NCBI GenBank assembly: GCA_030248225.1
Contig: JASANE010000801.1
Location: forward strand, 1-64,000
Direction of reading: 5' to 3'
Source of the DNA: Trileptium ribeirensis
Taxonomy: Eukaryota > Nematoda > Enoplea > Enoplida > Thoracostomopsidae
DNA length: 64,000 bases
Below are positions 21,237 to 30,060 of the stretch, in pieces. The translations under genes were made by a program, and so were the position numbers. The stretch's first letter is position 1. Every line of letters starts with the position of its first letter. Under the pieces are notes generated by a model. It was given only the letters and a program-made list of their open reading frames with translations. It searched no databases and was not told the DNA's origin.

Positions 21237-21485
21237 GCGCGTAGGGACATAAAATCCCCTGCGAGCTCATTCTAAAATAGATGCCTAGGCACACAGGGAC
21301 ATTGCACCCCCTGTGTGTCTATTTTATATACATGTAAACGGCACACAGGGACATTATACCCCCTGTGTGTCAATTTTTTTATAATTTAACGGCGCATACG
21401 AGACTTAAAACCCTCGTATGTCGTCATAGTATTAGAGCAGCGACAACAGGCAAGGCTCACGGGGACATAAATTCCCCCTGTGAGT
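21237..21485. other. Row of five hairpins with covarying stems
   Basis: Five inverted repeats follow one another: 21237-21266, 21289-21318, 21341-21370, 21394-21421 and 21455-21485, at 52, 52, 53 and 61-bp intervals. Arms are GCGCGTAGGG/CCCTGCGAGC, GCACACAGGG/CCCTGTGTGT (twice), GCATACGAG/CTCGTATGT and GCTCACGGGG/CCCC(T)GTGAGT. Stem sequences differ between units but pairing is kept, mostly by paired changes plus G-U pairs, whereas the loops keep an ACATNA-like start (ACATAAAAT, ACATTGCAC, ACATTATAC, ACTTAAAAC, ACATAAATT). This is the pattern expected of a selected structure, in RNA or as DNA cruciforms. The strand is unknown. The 63-codon frame across it is not a gene. Confidence 0.75.
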
Positions 21486-21627
21486 CACCCAGACCCACAG
21501 CGCAGAAGCAGGACCGCAAGAAGGCCCAAAACCCCAACCCTAGAAATTTTACCTAGGCAAACCCACGGAACGCTAGAAGCAGGACCGTTTGGGTTTCTAA
21601 TCTAAGAATAGGTCAAAAATCTCGCAA

Positions 21628-21660
21628 CTTCCTTGAGTTGAGATTTTTCTTTTTTGAGCT
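21628..21660. other. Hairpin next to the five-hairpin row
   Basis: AAATCTCGCAACTT followed closely by TTGAGTTGAGATTT forms a 12-bp stem with a single bulged G, followed by a T-rich stretch. It lies about 140 bp after the five-hairpin row. Whether the two belong together is unknown. Confidence 0.5.
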
Positions 21661-21669
21661 AGAAAATTT

Positions 21670-24035
21670 TACACGGTAGTGCAAAGGCACGTAACACTGA
21701 AAATGCACACACAAATGTGATTTGACATAATTAAAAATCGTAGGTTCAGGGCGAGACTCCTTTTTTACCCTTTTTTACACGGGATCTTACCTTGAGAAAA
21801 CATATCTATGCGCGAAAAACCAAGTCGGGATGGATGGCCGTCAAGAGTACGGAGCCCACCCGCAAACATTGTTGTACCAAAAACCACATATTGAGAAGCG
21901 CTCACGAGTCTATTCAGGGTTGAGTTTCCTGTCCCAGTTTTTATCTTTTTACCCCTGAGCACAGGATGCACTGCATACACGCGGCTAGATGGCCACTAAA
22001 CCGGAGCCTAGCCGAAGACAAACGGTAACTATGTACTAAAGAACACATATCTAAAGGACACGCTAGCAGAGCATCGAGCGTGAGTTCTTTTTTTCAGTGA
22101 GTGGTCCAGCACGAGCACAAATCCAATATAAGGATGTCCAACCGACCCCGTTGCTCACACCCCGCCTTGGTTGAAACTGCCTACCAGGGACGCCGTCGAC
22201 AGTGCATCCTCACTGTTGTGTGACCTCAGGTACACGGCTGATTTTGATCACCTGGCTAGTGCAGGGGACATGAAAGGTCTTCCGTGAGCAACACGAGTTA
22301 AAACTGAGCAAGCCCCCTCTCTGTTTAAACCAAAAAGGACTAGTACACACATCCAATTATGAAACACTAAAGTTTTTTTGAAACAAAAACATACAATTTA
22401 TCAAACTTAAAACGAGATTTGAACATTGGATGTGTGGATTAGCTCCTTCCTCTAGGTTTAAAAATCCCTTTTTAAATTTTGGGGAACGTTTATTTTTAAA
22501 ATTTCATTACCTTTTTTTAGCACGTACCTTTTTTATACCAAGTATCATCATGGCACTGAAGTTTTCTTAAGGTTTTTTCTAACAAAAATAGCTTGAGTGC
22601 AATACCTAAAACACCGTTTGTTAACACGTAGCGAATTATATAAAATTCCTCGTATTGGCATTGAGTCCAAATACTTTCCGAAACTATATAGCTCCGTTTT
22701 AAGTTTATTCCCGTTTTTGAAACCTTTACCGAAATCGCTTTTAAAATGAGTCAAAATTCTGGAGTTCTGAAAAAGCTCCCTTTTTGATTTTGTCCGTAAC
22801 ACTACCACCTACTGACGTATTTATACAGCCATTCGAACATGGCCCGAGTACTAGCCATAAAAACTATATTTTTAAATAAGTTAACAAATTTATTACTCAC
22901 CTAAGTCGAGCTTACTCCCATATTCCTGTTTGACTACAATCCAGAACATTATTACCTAAACGAAAAAGCAGATGCTTATTGTGCCAATCGATATTTTTTG
23001 CACCATCTCCGTTTGATAAGTTAACAGTTGGCGATTATGAAAAGAAACTTTATTTGAATCCTAAAAAACCTGGAAACACCAAACTGAGAAGCAACGCTTC
23101 TTTATAAACAATTGGCAATGTATAGAGTTTAAGCTTTCAAATTTTTTTGTTGCATATCAGTTATTAGCCTGCTTAATTTGACCGTAAAACAAAATGCTGC
23201 TGTAGCTAACGAAGGAAATTTTAGTAATACCATACACAAAACGCTTGTTTTGTTCTAAAAGCAGTGTCGCATGACGTAAAATGCAATATCTCCACACATT
23301 TCATAATAATGCAATGTCAAAAGGGCTTAATTTACTTTGATACTCGACCCTAAAAATATTTTTGTTAGCAACCACAACCTTAAACTATTTTTCTGTCCCA
23401 AGCCTAATGCCCGAAATGGCTATTAACTTAACGCTCATTCATATACCAGTCTTATCAAAAATTTGAAACCTTTTTTTATTTTGATTCATTGTACCAATTC
23501 AGATACTGTAGATCTCTTATATTGCTCAGATTCCGAAACTCTAAAATTTTATATTGTTCATTTTTAAAGCTAGGCATGCAAGCATAAAACTTTTGACTAT
23601 AACTGAGAAATTTACTGTCATTTGAGTTATTCTATCTTACAATTTAATAACCCATTAGGACACCAAGCCGTGATGATATTTAACAGGAAATGTTATTGCC
23701 GGAAATTTGCGATGTGTCATGGTTTTAAAAAATATGTAGAATAAACGGTCTAAAGACAGACAATTTTTACTTAAACCCTTAAAATAACTTTATCTGTAAT
23801 AGTCTTTCTCATTCCACTTTTAAATTTGCCAAAAATGATCAACTATTGGCGGCCCAAGTATCCCGAGATATAATATCGAAATAGCACTTTCCATTACCCT
23901 CAGTAAAAAAGTAGATGGCAGTATTCACTTATCAAAATTCAACTGCACTTTTCACAGAAGTTCCTTTAAATTACAAAAACCAATATCTATACTAAGCTGA
24001 ATATACCTTGAGCCAATAAAATTTACTTTCTACGC
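21670..24035. other. Stretch without recognised genes
   Basis: Contains a 12-bp inverted repeat CACACATCCAAT (about 22341) and ATTGGATGTGTG (about 22426), about 70 bp apart, and nothing else that I can support. If the decayed LTR element to the right extends here, its pol region is not recognisable. Confidence 0.35.
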
Positions 24036-24041
24036 AAATAT

Positions 24042-25082
24042 TCATGTTATATCACCCAGGAAGGGACTTACGAAGCCAATTAAACTGGATTCAATTTTCC
24101 TTTTTAAATTTCTCAGAAATGTTTTGGTATTTTGTGAACATTGTGAGTGTTTAAAATGAATTTTACACAAATTATACTTGGATGTTCCTGTATCACGACC
24201 AAAAATATAGAAATTCTTACAGATCTCATATTTGCTGCCACAACCATTCCATTTTTTTGGATAAAAATCATGTCTTAACCACAGTCTAATAGACACCAGC
24301 TTACCTGATTGTGTAGCTACCTTTCCTTGGTTGTCATAGTTAAAAAACCTACATTTCATCCGTAAAGAATATGGACTTTGAGCGCAGTTGACACATTGTA
24401 AACCGCAAATGGCGTGGCCATCAAAAGTGATTTGACCCAAACCGTACCACGACATTACATAACATTGTATATCCCGACACGCTTCTCGAGCTCGACAGAT
24501 CTGGATGACCTTGACGGCAATATAAAGTTCTAAAAACCTAGAAAGAAATCGCATACATATAATAACATCATACTCCATCACATCGACGTTTACATTGGTA
24601 GGCACACGCACTGCAACATACTTCACGACCAGGTCATTAAATTTAGCAAAGATATTTTTAAACATCGGCATATTTGCTAGCACAAGTTCTTTATTTGTAG
24701 AGGTCAATTCTAAACTTGTAAAAGATGAGGAAAATTTTTTACTTTCTTTCAACTCAGAGACATTATTATCTTTTCCCAGAAATATCACTTTTGAACACCT
24801 TAATGGAGCAACTCGCTGAAATAGATTAATAAACACAGAGTTAATCAACACCCGATTTTTTACCGAGATGTCCGCATGTGTTTCCTTTGGGATAAAATTA
24901 TCCACTAACCTCAGCTTAGATTCACAGCTTTCTGTTCCACTTGTCTCAGCGTTACCATACTGATTGCCTCCATAAGTTAAGATTGCTTGATGGTGTAGCA
25001 GTTTAACACATAAATAATCATTCACAGGTTGTGGTACATTCTGAGATCCGAGGGCACTCCGTTGGTACCGCCATCGATTCAA
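24042..25082 (-). CDS. 346-codon ORF of unknown function in an LTR-element remnant
   Basis: The longest frame of the middle region outside the LINEs, uninterrupted for 346 codons in an otherwise stop-rich area. It lies downstream of the Gag-like remnants on the same strand. The C-terminal half is cysteine-rich (CRAREACRDIQCYV, CGLQCVNCAQ, CNLxxxHF-type and SKYEICKNF segments) and has FNYDNQGKVA. The middle contains KYVAVRVPTNVNVDVMEYDV. I do not recognise a protease, RT or integrase motif. No clear signal peptide or transmembrane segment stands out. It could be a domesticated or structural protein of the element, or a host exon. Frame openness over more than 1 kb argues against pure decay. 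Confidence 0.45.
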   Translation of the reverse strand: MNRWRYQRSALGSQNVPQPVNDYLCVKLLHHQAILTYGGNQYGNAETSGTESCESKLRLVDNFIPKETHADISVKNRVLINSVFINLFQRVAPLRCSKVIFLGKDNNVSELKESKKFSSSFTSLELTSTNKELVLANMPMFKNIFAKFNDLVVKYVAVRVPTNVNVDVMEYDVIICMRFLSRFLELYIAVKVIQICRAREACRDIQCYVMSWYGLGQITFDGHAICGLQCVNCAQSPYSLRMKCRFFNYDNQGKVATQSGKLVSIRLWLRHDFYPKKWNGCGSKYEICKNFYIFGRDTGTSKYNLCKIHFKHSQCSQNTKTFLRNLKRKIESSLIGFVSPFLGDIT

Positions 25083-25118
25083 TTCGGGATTTGGATTTTT
25101 ACATCTGAAATCTGTCTT

Positions 25119-26000
25119 TCAAGCACTTCGTGTTCCCCCAATTCGATTCATACAGGAAACTGTGAAACGTGAGGAAAAACTTTCAGTACTGCTTAGGACA
25201 TTTTCCGCAGCAGCGTTGATTATTATTTTCGAACCCGCAACAGTCTTCGATCTTTCAACATCATATGCAAACATTTTATTACACTTAAGTTTTTTACTAA
25301 TTTCCAAAGTGTTAAGCTTTTGAAAACATTGGTGGGACTCACTGTTAGTTGACTCTAAATTTTGTTCCATATGCGCCACCTCAATCGAACATAATGAGTT
25401 TTCAATACTCTTGCTTAAGCGCCTCAGCTATAGCCGTTTGAAATGAATTAGGTCTGGCAGATAACACAAATCGCCGAATCGTTTTGTTTAATCCACACAT
25501 AAATTTTTCTAAGGCAATTATGTCCCTATTTTCCTTTGAGAATGTAGGACAAGCTTTCGTAACCAGGTGTTCGATATCTTTTGCATAGGTTTCAACTGAA
25601 GCATTAAATCTTTGGCGACCTCTCCCTCAATTGTGCACCAACGCTATAAGTGACATTTTTCGGCACCAAAATTTCAACTAAACAATTTTTCATCAAATCA
25701 TAATTTTTCTTTGTTTCACCAGGGATGCATTCCCATTTCCAAGCAGCTTCGCTCCGCAAAAAAAGCCGGTATAATACGAGCCATCTCATTTTCAGATCAC
25801 TGGTTTGCAAAAGAAATGCGTTCGAAAATTCCTATCCATTTCTCAAAATCATCTCCGAAATTTCCGTAATAAAGAGGGATGTCATCAGCATCAAAAATTG
25901 CAGATCGGTTTTGGCTTGTCACATTCAAACCATGTTGACAAAAAGCAATGTTTTACCACAAATTTAATTTCACAAATATGAACCACCTAGGTTTGTCTCA
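25119..26000 (-). pseudogene. Decayed Gag-like region of an LTR retrotransposon
   Basis: Frames broken by stops together read like an LTR-retrotransposon capsid: ADDIPLYYGNFGDDFEKW, RIIPAFLRSEAAWKWE (- strand around 25740-25780), a TYAKDIEHLVTKACPTFS stretch and FMCGLNKTIRRFVLSAR. The succession of an amphipathic start, FxKWxxxF, and a region resembling the major homology region (LRGLxxxI-type) is typical of Gypsy-like Gag. At least two in-frame stops or frameshifts interrupt it (near 25800 and 25604). The call rests on motif order; no zinc knuckle was found. Confidence 0.55.
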
Positions 26001-26069
26001 AAATTATCATAAAGCGATTATTTTTTTTCTCAAAAAATAAAACAGATTTTGGGTTTTGCGAGGCTTGTT

Positions 26070-26096
26070 TTCGTTCCCGACTTGCGGCACCAAAAT
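26070..26096 (-). promoter_or_regulatory. Primer-binding-site-like stretch next to an LTR
   Basis: Immediately after the LTR end (TTACA) the - strand reads TTTTGGTGCCGCAAGTCGGG. A TGG two to four bases inside the LTR, followed by a tRNA-3'-end-like complement, is the usual primer-binding site arrangement. It supports the orientation of the element on the - strand and the identity of 26097-26315 as its 5' LTR. Confidence 0.6.
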
Positions 26097-26315
26097 GTAA
26101 CCTACGTGGTCCTAGGAGTGTTCAAAACCACCGTAGATTACACACGAACTATACCGAATATTTACGCAAAATTCTCCACCAAGATATCCAATGCTTTATT
26201 TCTTATCATTAAGGCCTTAATGTGTCACCACTTATAACAAACTCGTTTATTTCTGTCAGTACAACACAATTCAGATAATACACATATAAGACACATAAAC
26301 GGCTGAACCGTACTC
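26097..26315 (-). repeat. LTR-like repeat, copy 2 (5' LTR of decayed element)
   Basis: About 219 bp, nearly identical to 16727-16947. It is followed on the - strand by a primer-binding-site-like stretch and then by Gag-like frames, so it is the 5' LTR of an element transcribed leftwards. The - strand AATAAA words (in GACAGAAATAAACGAG and GATAAGAAATAAAGC) are candidate poly(A) signals. The + strand end ...CCGTACTC(G) has lost the final CA seen in copy 1. Confidence 0.65.
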
Positions 26316-26678
26316 GAGATTGCAGAACATAGTGAAGCATAAGTACACCTACGCCTTATCATAAACGCTGGGCGACGTATGTACACGGTAAATCGACTAT
26401 GCCGGTTTGAATCAGCCCAAGTTCATGAAAATCGGTTCAGTCGTTGCTGAGTTATGGCCGATCACACACACAAATACGGAATTTAAAAACTCTCACCCAT
26501 GCAACCTCCACTACGTTACACCTACACTCCGATGACATTTTTTCCGATTTTTTTGATTACCAATGGGATACCCAAAATCGTACCCCTCGGATACCCAAAA
26601 TTTTCGAGAAAACAATTTTCTCTATAATGCAGCGTCACAGATAGTCGTGTCTGCATACCGCGCTAAATGTTTAAAAAA
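26316..26678. other. Spacer with a short dispersed-repeat word
   Basis: Around 26420-26475 the sequence ATGAAAATCGGTTCAGTCGT and TGCTGAGTTATGGCCGATCACACACAC resembles the 3' ends of dispersed non-LTR or SINE-type repeats in invertebrates, from memory of their style. No boundaries can be given. Nothing else recognised. Confidence 0.3.
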
Positions 26679-26915
26679 ACTGCTATTTTAGAAAAATTGC
26701 TACAGAAATAATGTACTTTTTATAAAAAAAACTGTTACAGAATCAGTTTTAGAAAAACTGCTAAAGTAACTGTCACTTTTAGAAAAACTGCTACAGAAAC
26801 GGTGTCATTTTTGAAAAACTGCCAAACAAGCGGTGTCACTTTTAGAAAAACTGCTACAGAAAATATGTCACTTTTAGAAAAACTGGTGCAGAAACTGTGT
26901 CGCTTTTAGTTTTCC
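26679..26915. repeat. Diverged tandem repeat, ~32-40 bp units
   Basis: Six to seven degenerate copies of (G)TCACTTTTAGAAAAACTG followed by CTACAGAAACNGTG. Spacing varies and substitutions are frequent, so the array is older than the 21-bp and 44-bp arrays in this window. Confidence 0.8.
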
Positions 26916-27029
26916 AAAGCATTAATAAGTATACATTGGTATTGTCAAAGAATTTCGCGTCTCCGGCATTTTACGTTTATTCTTATACCTTCTATTAATC
27001 CCCACGTAAATTAATGTACAATTCCTATA

Positions 27030-27490
27030 ATGTTGAACGATCTTTTGCCGCAGCGATGGATTGTACCTAGATCGTTTGAGAATGAGCCTTGTACGTTAGC
27101 TATTAATATTATATTAGAGCTGTTAAACAACGTCACAAAGCGAGCGAACACTCGCCGCACGACAAACTCGCTCGATGCATCGCGTCGCAATGTATGCTGT
27201 TTACAGATGTTGGAGACTATGCGAGAAATGATTAATCACGCGACGGTTTAAACTTAGTTTAACCCTTTCCGCATGGACTGAAATGCAGTTCGTCTTGAAC
27301 ATTTGCCGCAGGAACAGATTATATATGGATCGTTAGGGTTATCTGTTGCTCAATCCCTTAAAGAATCTCACAAAGTTTATAAATAACAACACACAAGGCA
27401 CACCGCACGACAAACTCAGCTTGACGAGTTGTGTCGCAAGGTACGCTGTTACAAATGTGTGATACAATGCGGGAGAAAGGGATACATTAG
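27030..27490 (+). repeat. Two strongly diverged ~230-bp tandem units
   Basis: Unit 1 (about 27045-27240) and unit 2 (about 27300-27480) share TTTGCCGCAG, a GGATCGTT(A/T)GAG-like part, CGCACGACAAACTC, GTCGCAA(G/T)GTA(C/T)GCTGTT and ATGCG(A/G)GA. Unit 1 carries a 73-codon frame that has no counterpart frame in unit 2, so coding is not supported. TTAACCCTTT at 27259 lies between the units and might be one end of the piggyBac-like element to the right. Confidence 0.55.
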
Positions 27491-27579
27491 TCCGATAGCT
27501 TTTAATACATCGCTGCTTTGGAATCAGGAAATATATAATTTTATATCAATACGGAAATTCCACCATTCCGCCATTTACC

Positions 27580-28170
27580 GGAAATTTTACGGGCTCAAAA
27601 ATGCAAGAGTGCTAAGTATAATAATCATAAAAGTAAGATTTTTAAAACCATTCCTAGAATCACCCAGCCCAAAATTGGTCGTCAATTTTGAAAATACAAT
27701 GCAGATTTTAGTACTACACGTAAAAGCTCGATGAGGCGATTTGGAAATAAGCATCTCAGCCATAATAAGGACAAAAAGTTTTTTCGATTCATCCTTGGTA
27801 TTCAAAAATTTCGTCTCAATAAAAGTGTACAATTTTATATGTCATTCGACCAGCGTTGAGAAGTTGAGCGGAATGCTGGTAAAATATTTTCACGGATTGG
27901 ACTTGTTTTGATTTATATATGAAATGCGAAAGCTTATGTCGCTAACCAATGAATCGACTGAGCTAGTTTTAGCAGCATTCGAATCAGTTCCTCAATCCTA
28001 CTTGAATGATATATGTAGATATAAAGGTTCTTTTCCATTATCCACCCAGCCCAAATTTGGTCAATTTTGAAGATACAGAGCTGATTTTGGTACCAATCGA
28101 TTCAACTCGATGAGGCAGAACAGAAAGTACTCATTTCACCCATATTCCTGAAAAAATTTTTTTCGACTAT
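27580..28170. repeat. Dispersed repeat with CTCATTTCACCCATA words
   Basis: Two related stretches, about 27655-27790 and 28040-28160, share CCCAGCCCAAA(A/T)TTGGTC, AATTTTGAA(A/G)ATACA and CTCGATGAGGC. The inverted version CGCCTCATAGAG with ATGGGTGAAATGAG appears at 29945-29990. These appear to belong to the same dispersed family as the units at 5703-6430. No coding content. Confidence 0.5.
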
Positions 28171-28415
28171 TGTTACTTAGCAAGTTATAACTAAATTTCA
28201 TTTGGTTCAGATATGACCCACGAAGCAGTGAAATTTTATACGAAGCGGTTTTTTCCTACCGTGTTGCCTCATGGGTCATTGGCGACCCGACCAAAAAATG
28301 CAAAATGCATGATACATTCGTAAGTAAATGACAAATAATGAAAAAAAATAACAGAACTGTTTTAAACAAGATAAATCTCAACAAAAAATTCAAATATGTG
28401 ACACTTTAGTCAGTT

Positions 28416-29180
28416 TTACCAAATATCATGTCCGTGTTCTTGTTCGGGACGCCCGACAAAGCGACCTCGGTAACTGACAAGCGACTCGTCTATGCACAAT
28501 TCCTTAGTCGGGTAATAACTTCACGCAATATGTGAAATATTTGATCCATGAATGGCAAACCCTTCGCTTTCCGATCGGACAGATTGTGTTGAAAATTTCC
28601 GGTCATGTGCAGCATCGCTAAAATCAACTGAAACTGCGGACGTGACATTTTTGTTCGTTTGATCCATTCATTGGCATACATTTCATCCGTTGACCAATAG
28701 TCGACAATTTCTGGCAATTGAACCATGCCCATGTAAAAGCAGATACCCAGGAAACATCCAAGTTGGAGTCTCCGGAATATCCAAGTCTCGCCACTTTCTA
28801 ATCCTGCTGTGCGGAGGAAAATTAGGCTGTTGACGCTTTTCGGCAGCATAAGAATTTGTATTTTCCACTAATGAAGAAATCATTTCTTCGGGAAATAGCG
28901 TATCGAAAAACCACATATAATTGTCATAATCGTCCGGCTGTTTTTGAAGACCTGGCTGCATAGATGGCGAAAAAGATTGATGAGGAATGACCATGAACTC
29001 CGCGGTCCAGCCAGCATCGCCTGTTACTTCAGATGCGTTCTCGTTGCCAAGCTCAATTTCTTCTTCCTGTATAGGCTCATCAAATTCACTAATGTCCGAT
29101 GCAGAATCCTCCAGTCCAATATCTTGAAGTCCAACTCGGTCTTCGTCATACCCATCACTATCTGTTCCGGAAGACTCCAT
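28416..29180 (-). pseudogene. piggyBac-like transposase, N-terminal part, frameshifted and truncated
   Basis: Starts MESSGTDSDGYDEDRVG at 29180 with the acidic N-terminus typical of piggyBac transposases, includes a FMVIPHQSFSPSMQPGL stretch and a YMWFFDTLFPEEMISSLVEN segment. A frameshift near 28750 leads into GICFYMGMVQLPEIVDYWS and MSRPQFQLILAMLHMTGN, the conserved FxGxxxxMGxxxLPxxxDYW and SRxRFxxILxxLHF blocks. A second shift near 28505 leads to ELCIDESLVSYRGRF, which contains the first catalytic Asp (DES) and the RGR motif. The frame then stops after HGHDIW at 28416, so the remaining catalytic Asp residues and the C-terminal cysteine-rich domain are missing. It is an inactive relic. Confidence 0.85.
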
Positions 29181-29389
29181 CGATGTTATATATTGTCCCG
29201 GAAATATTGTATTGAATATGAGTAAAGTATTGAATTAGCACTGTAGTAATATTGATGTAGTACTCCTATATATATTCCTGAAATATGGTATTAAAACATA
29301 TTTAATTACTGCCAAGGCAAAATTAGTGCTAGGCAAACAATGTTCAATATTACTGAGGCTTTTGACTACGAGATTGCTCTTTGGTTCAG

Positions 29390-29583
29390 ATGTGACCCAT
29401 AGCCTGGCAGCTTACGAAGCGGTGAATAACCTCCAACTATTCAAAACAACGTCACAATGTTGCTTTGAATTTTAATTTGATTTAGTAAAACAATATGTGT
29501 TTGGGTCATATATGACCCATGGTAGCAAAATCTGAAATTAGGGCTTGGGTCATGTTTGACCCATAGGGCAGTCAAAGGGTTAA
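29390..29583 (-). mobile_element. piggyBac-like terminal region with TTAA target
   Basis: Read leftwards from TTAA (29580-29583) the sequence is CCCTTTGACTGCCCTATGGG and then TCAAACATGACCC. A TTAA next to CCCTTTG is the hallmark of piggyBac ends. The palindromic word GGGTCA(N)TATGACCC or its half recurs at 29396, 29503 and 29550, and inside at about 28208 and 28270. The opposite terminus is uncertain: TTAACCCTTT at 27259-27268 is a candidate, but agrees for only the first bases. Confidence 0.7.
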
Positions 29584-29584
29584 G

Positions 29585-30060
29585 GCCCAATGGTCCCCTT
29601 GGGAACCCAAAAATATCTCTCTCCGGAATACATCCATGTTCGGTACCATTCGACTCGGCTTGATGACAGAAATCTATTCATGTGTTTTATCGAAATATAC
29701 GCCACCGTTTGAAAGATACGAGGGCTCAGAAAACCCTGAGGGCGGTACATTATAATGTTAGAAAACAGTTTAGAATGGGGTTCGGGAGGCGACAGCTCCA
29801 ACTTAAGCTTGATGTATGTCCCATATAAGGACCTTAGCTTAAGACTTAGTATATCGAGAACAGTATGACCTGCATTTCATTTCCACCCCCCAAGGCCCTA
29901 ACTTTCAAACGATTTCTCTCACCAAGCCAAAATTTCCAAGGATATGGGTGAAATGAGCATTTTCTGAACCGCCTCATAGAGCTGACCACATCCCCATTTA
30001 AGCAACCCCCACCCTGCAAAAAAGACCTCACAGAAGTCATTCAACATTGGCACAAAACAG
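29585..30060. repeat. Cluster of dispersed repeats
   Basis: 29585-29650 contains GGTCCCC and CCCAAAAATATCTCTCTCC, related to the unit start at 5703. About 29785-29895 is an inverted interior of the CTTTAGGGGCCG MITE (AAGGACCTTAGCTTAAG and TATATCGAGAAC). 29925-29990 is an inverted relative of the 28.1-kb repeat. No gene. Confidence 0.55.

Noticed and set aside
21365..21556. 63-codon frame across the hairpin row
   Set aside because: The hairpins explain the sequence pattern; the frame has no homology.
16727..26315. Single complete LTR retrotransposon of 9.6 kb
   Set aside because: No polypurine tract, matching target duplication or recognisable RT/integrase between the two repeats; kept only as a hypothesis in the findings.
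27259..27268. Second end of the piggyBac-like element
   Set aside because: TTAACCCTTT matches, but the following bases differ from the other terminus, so it was not used as a boundary.
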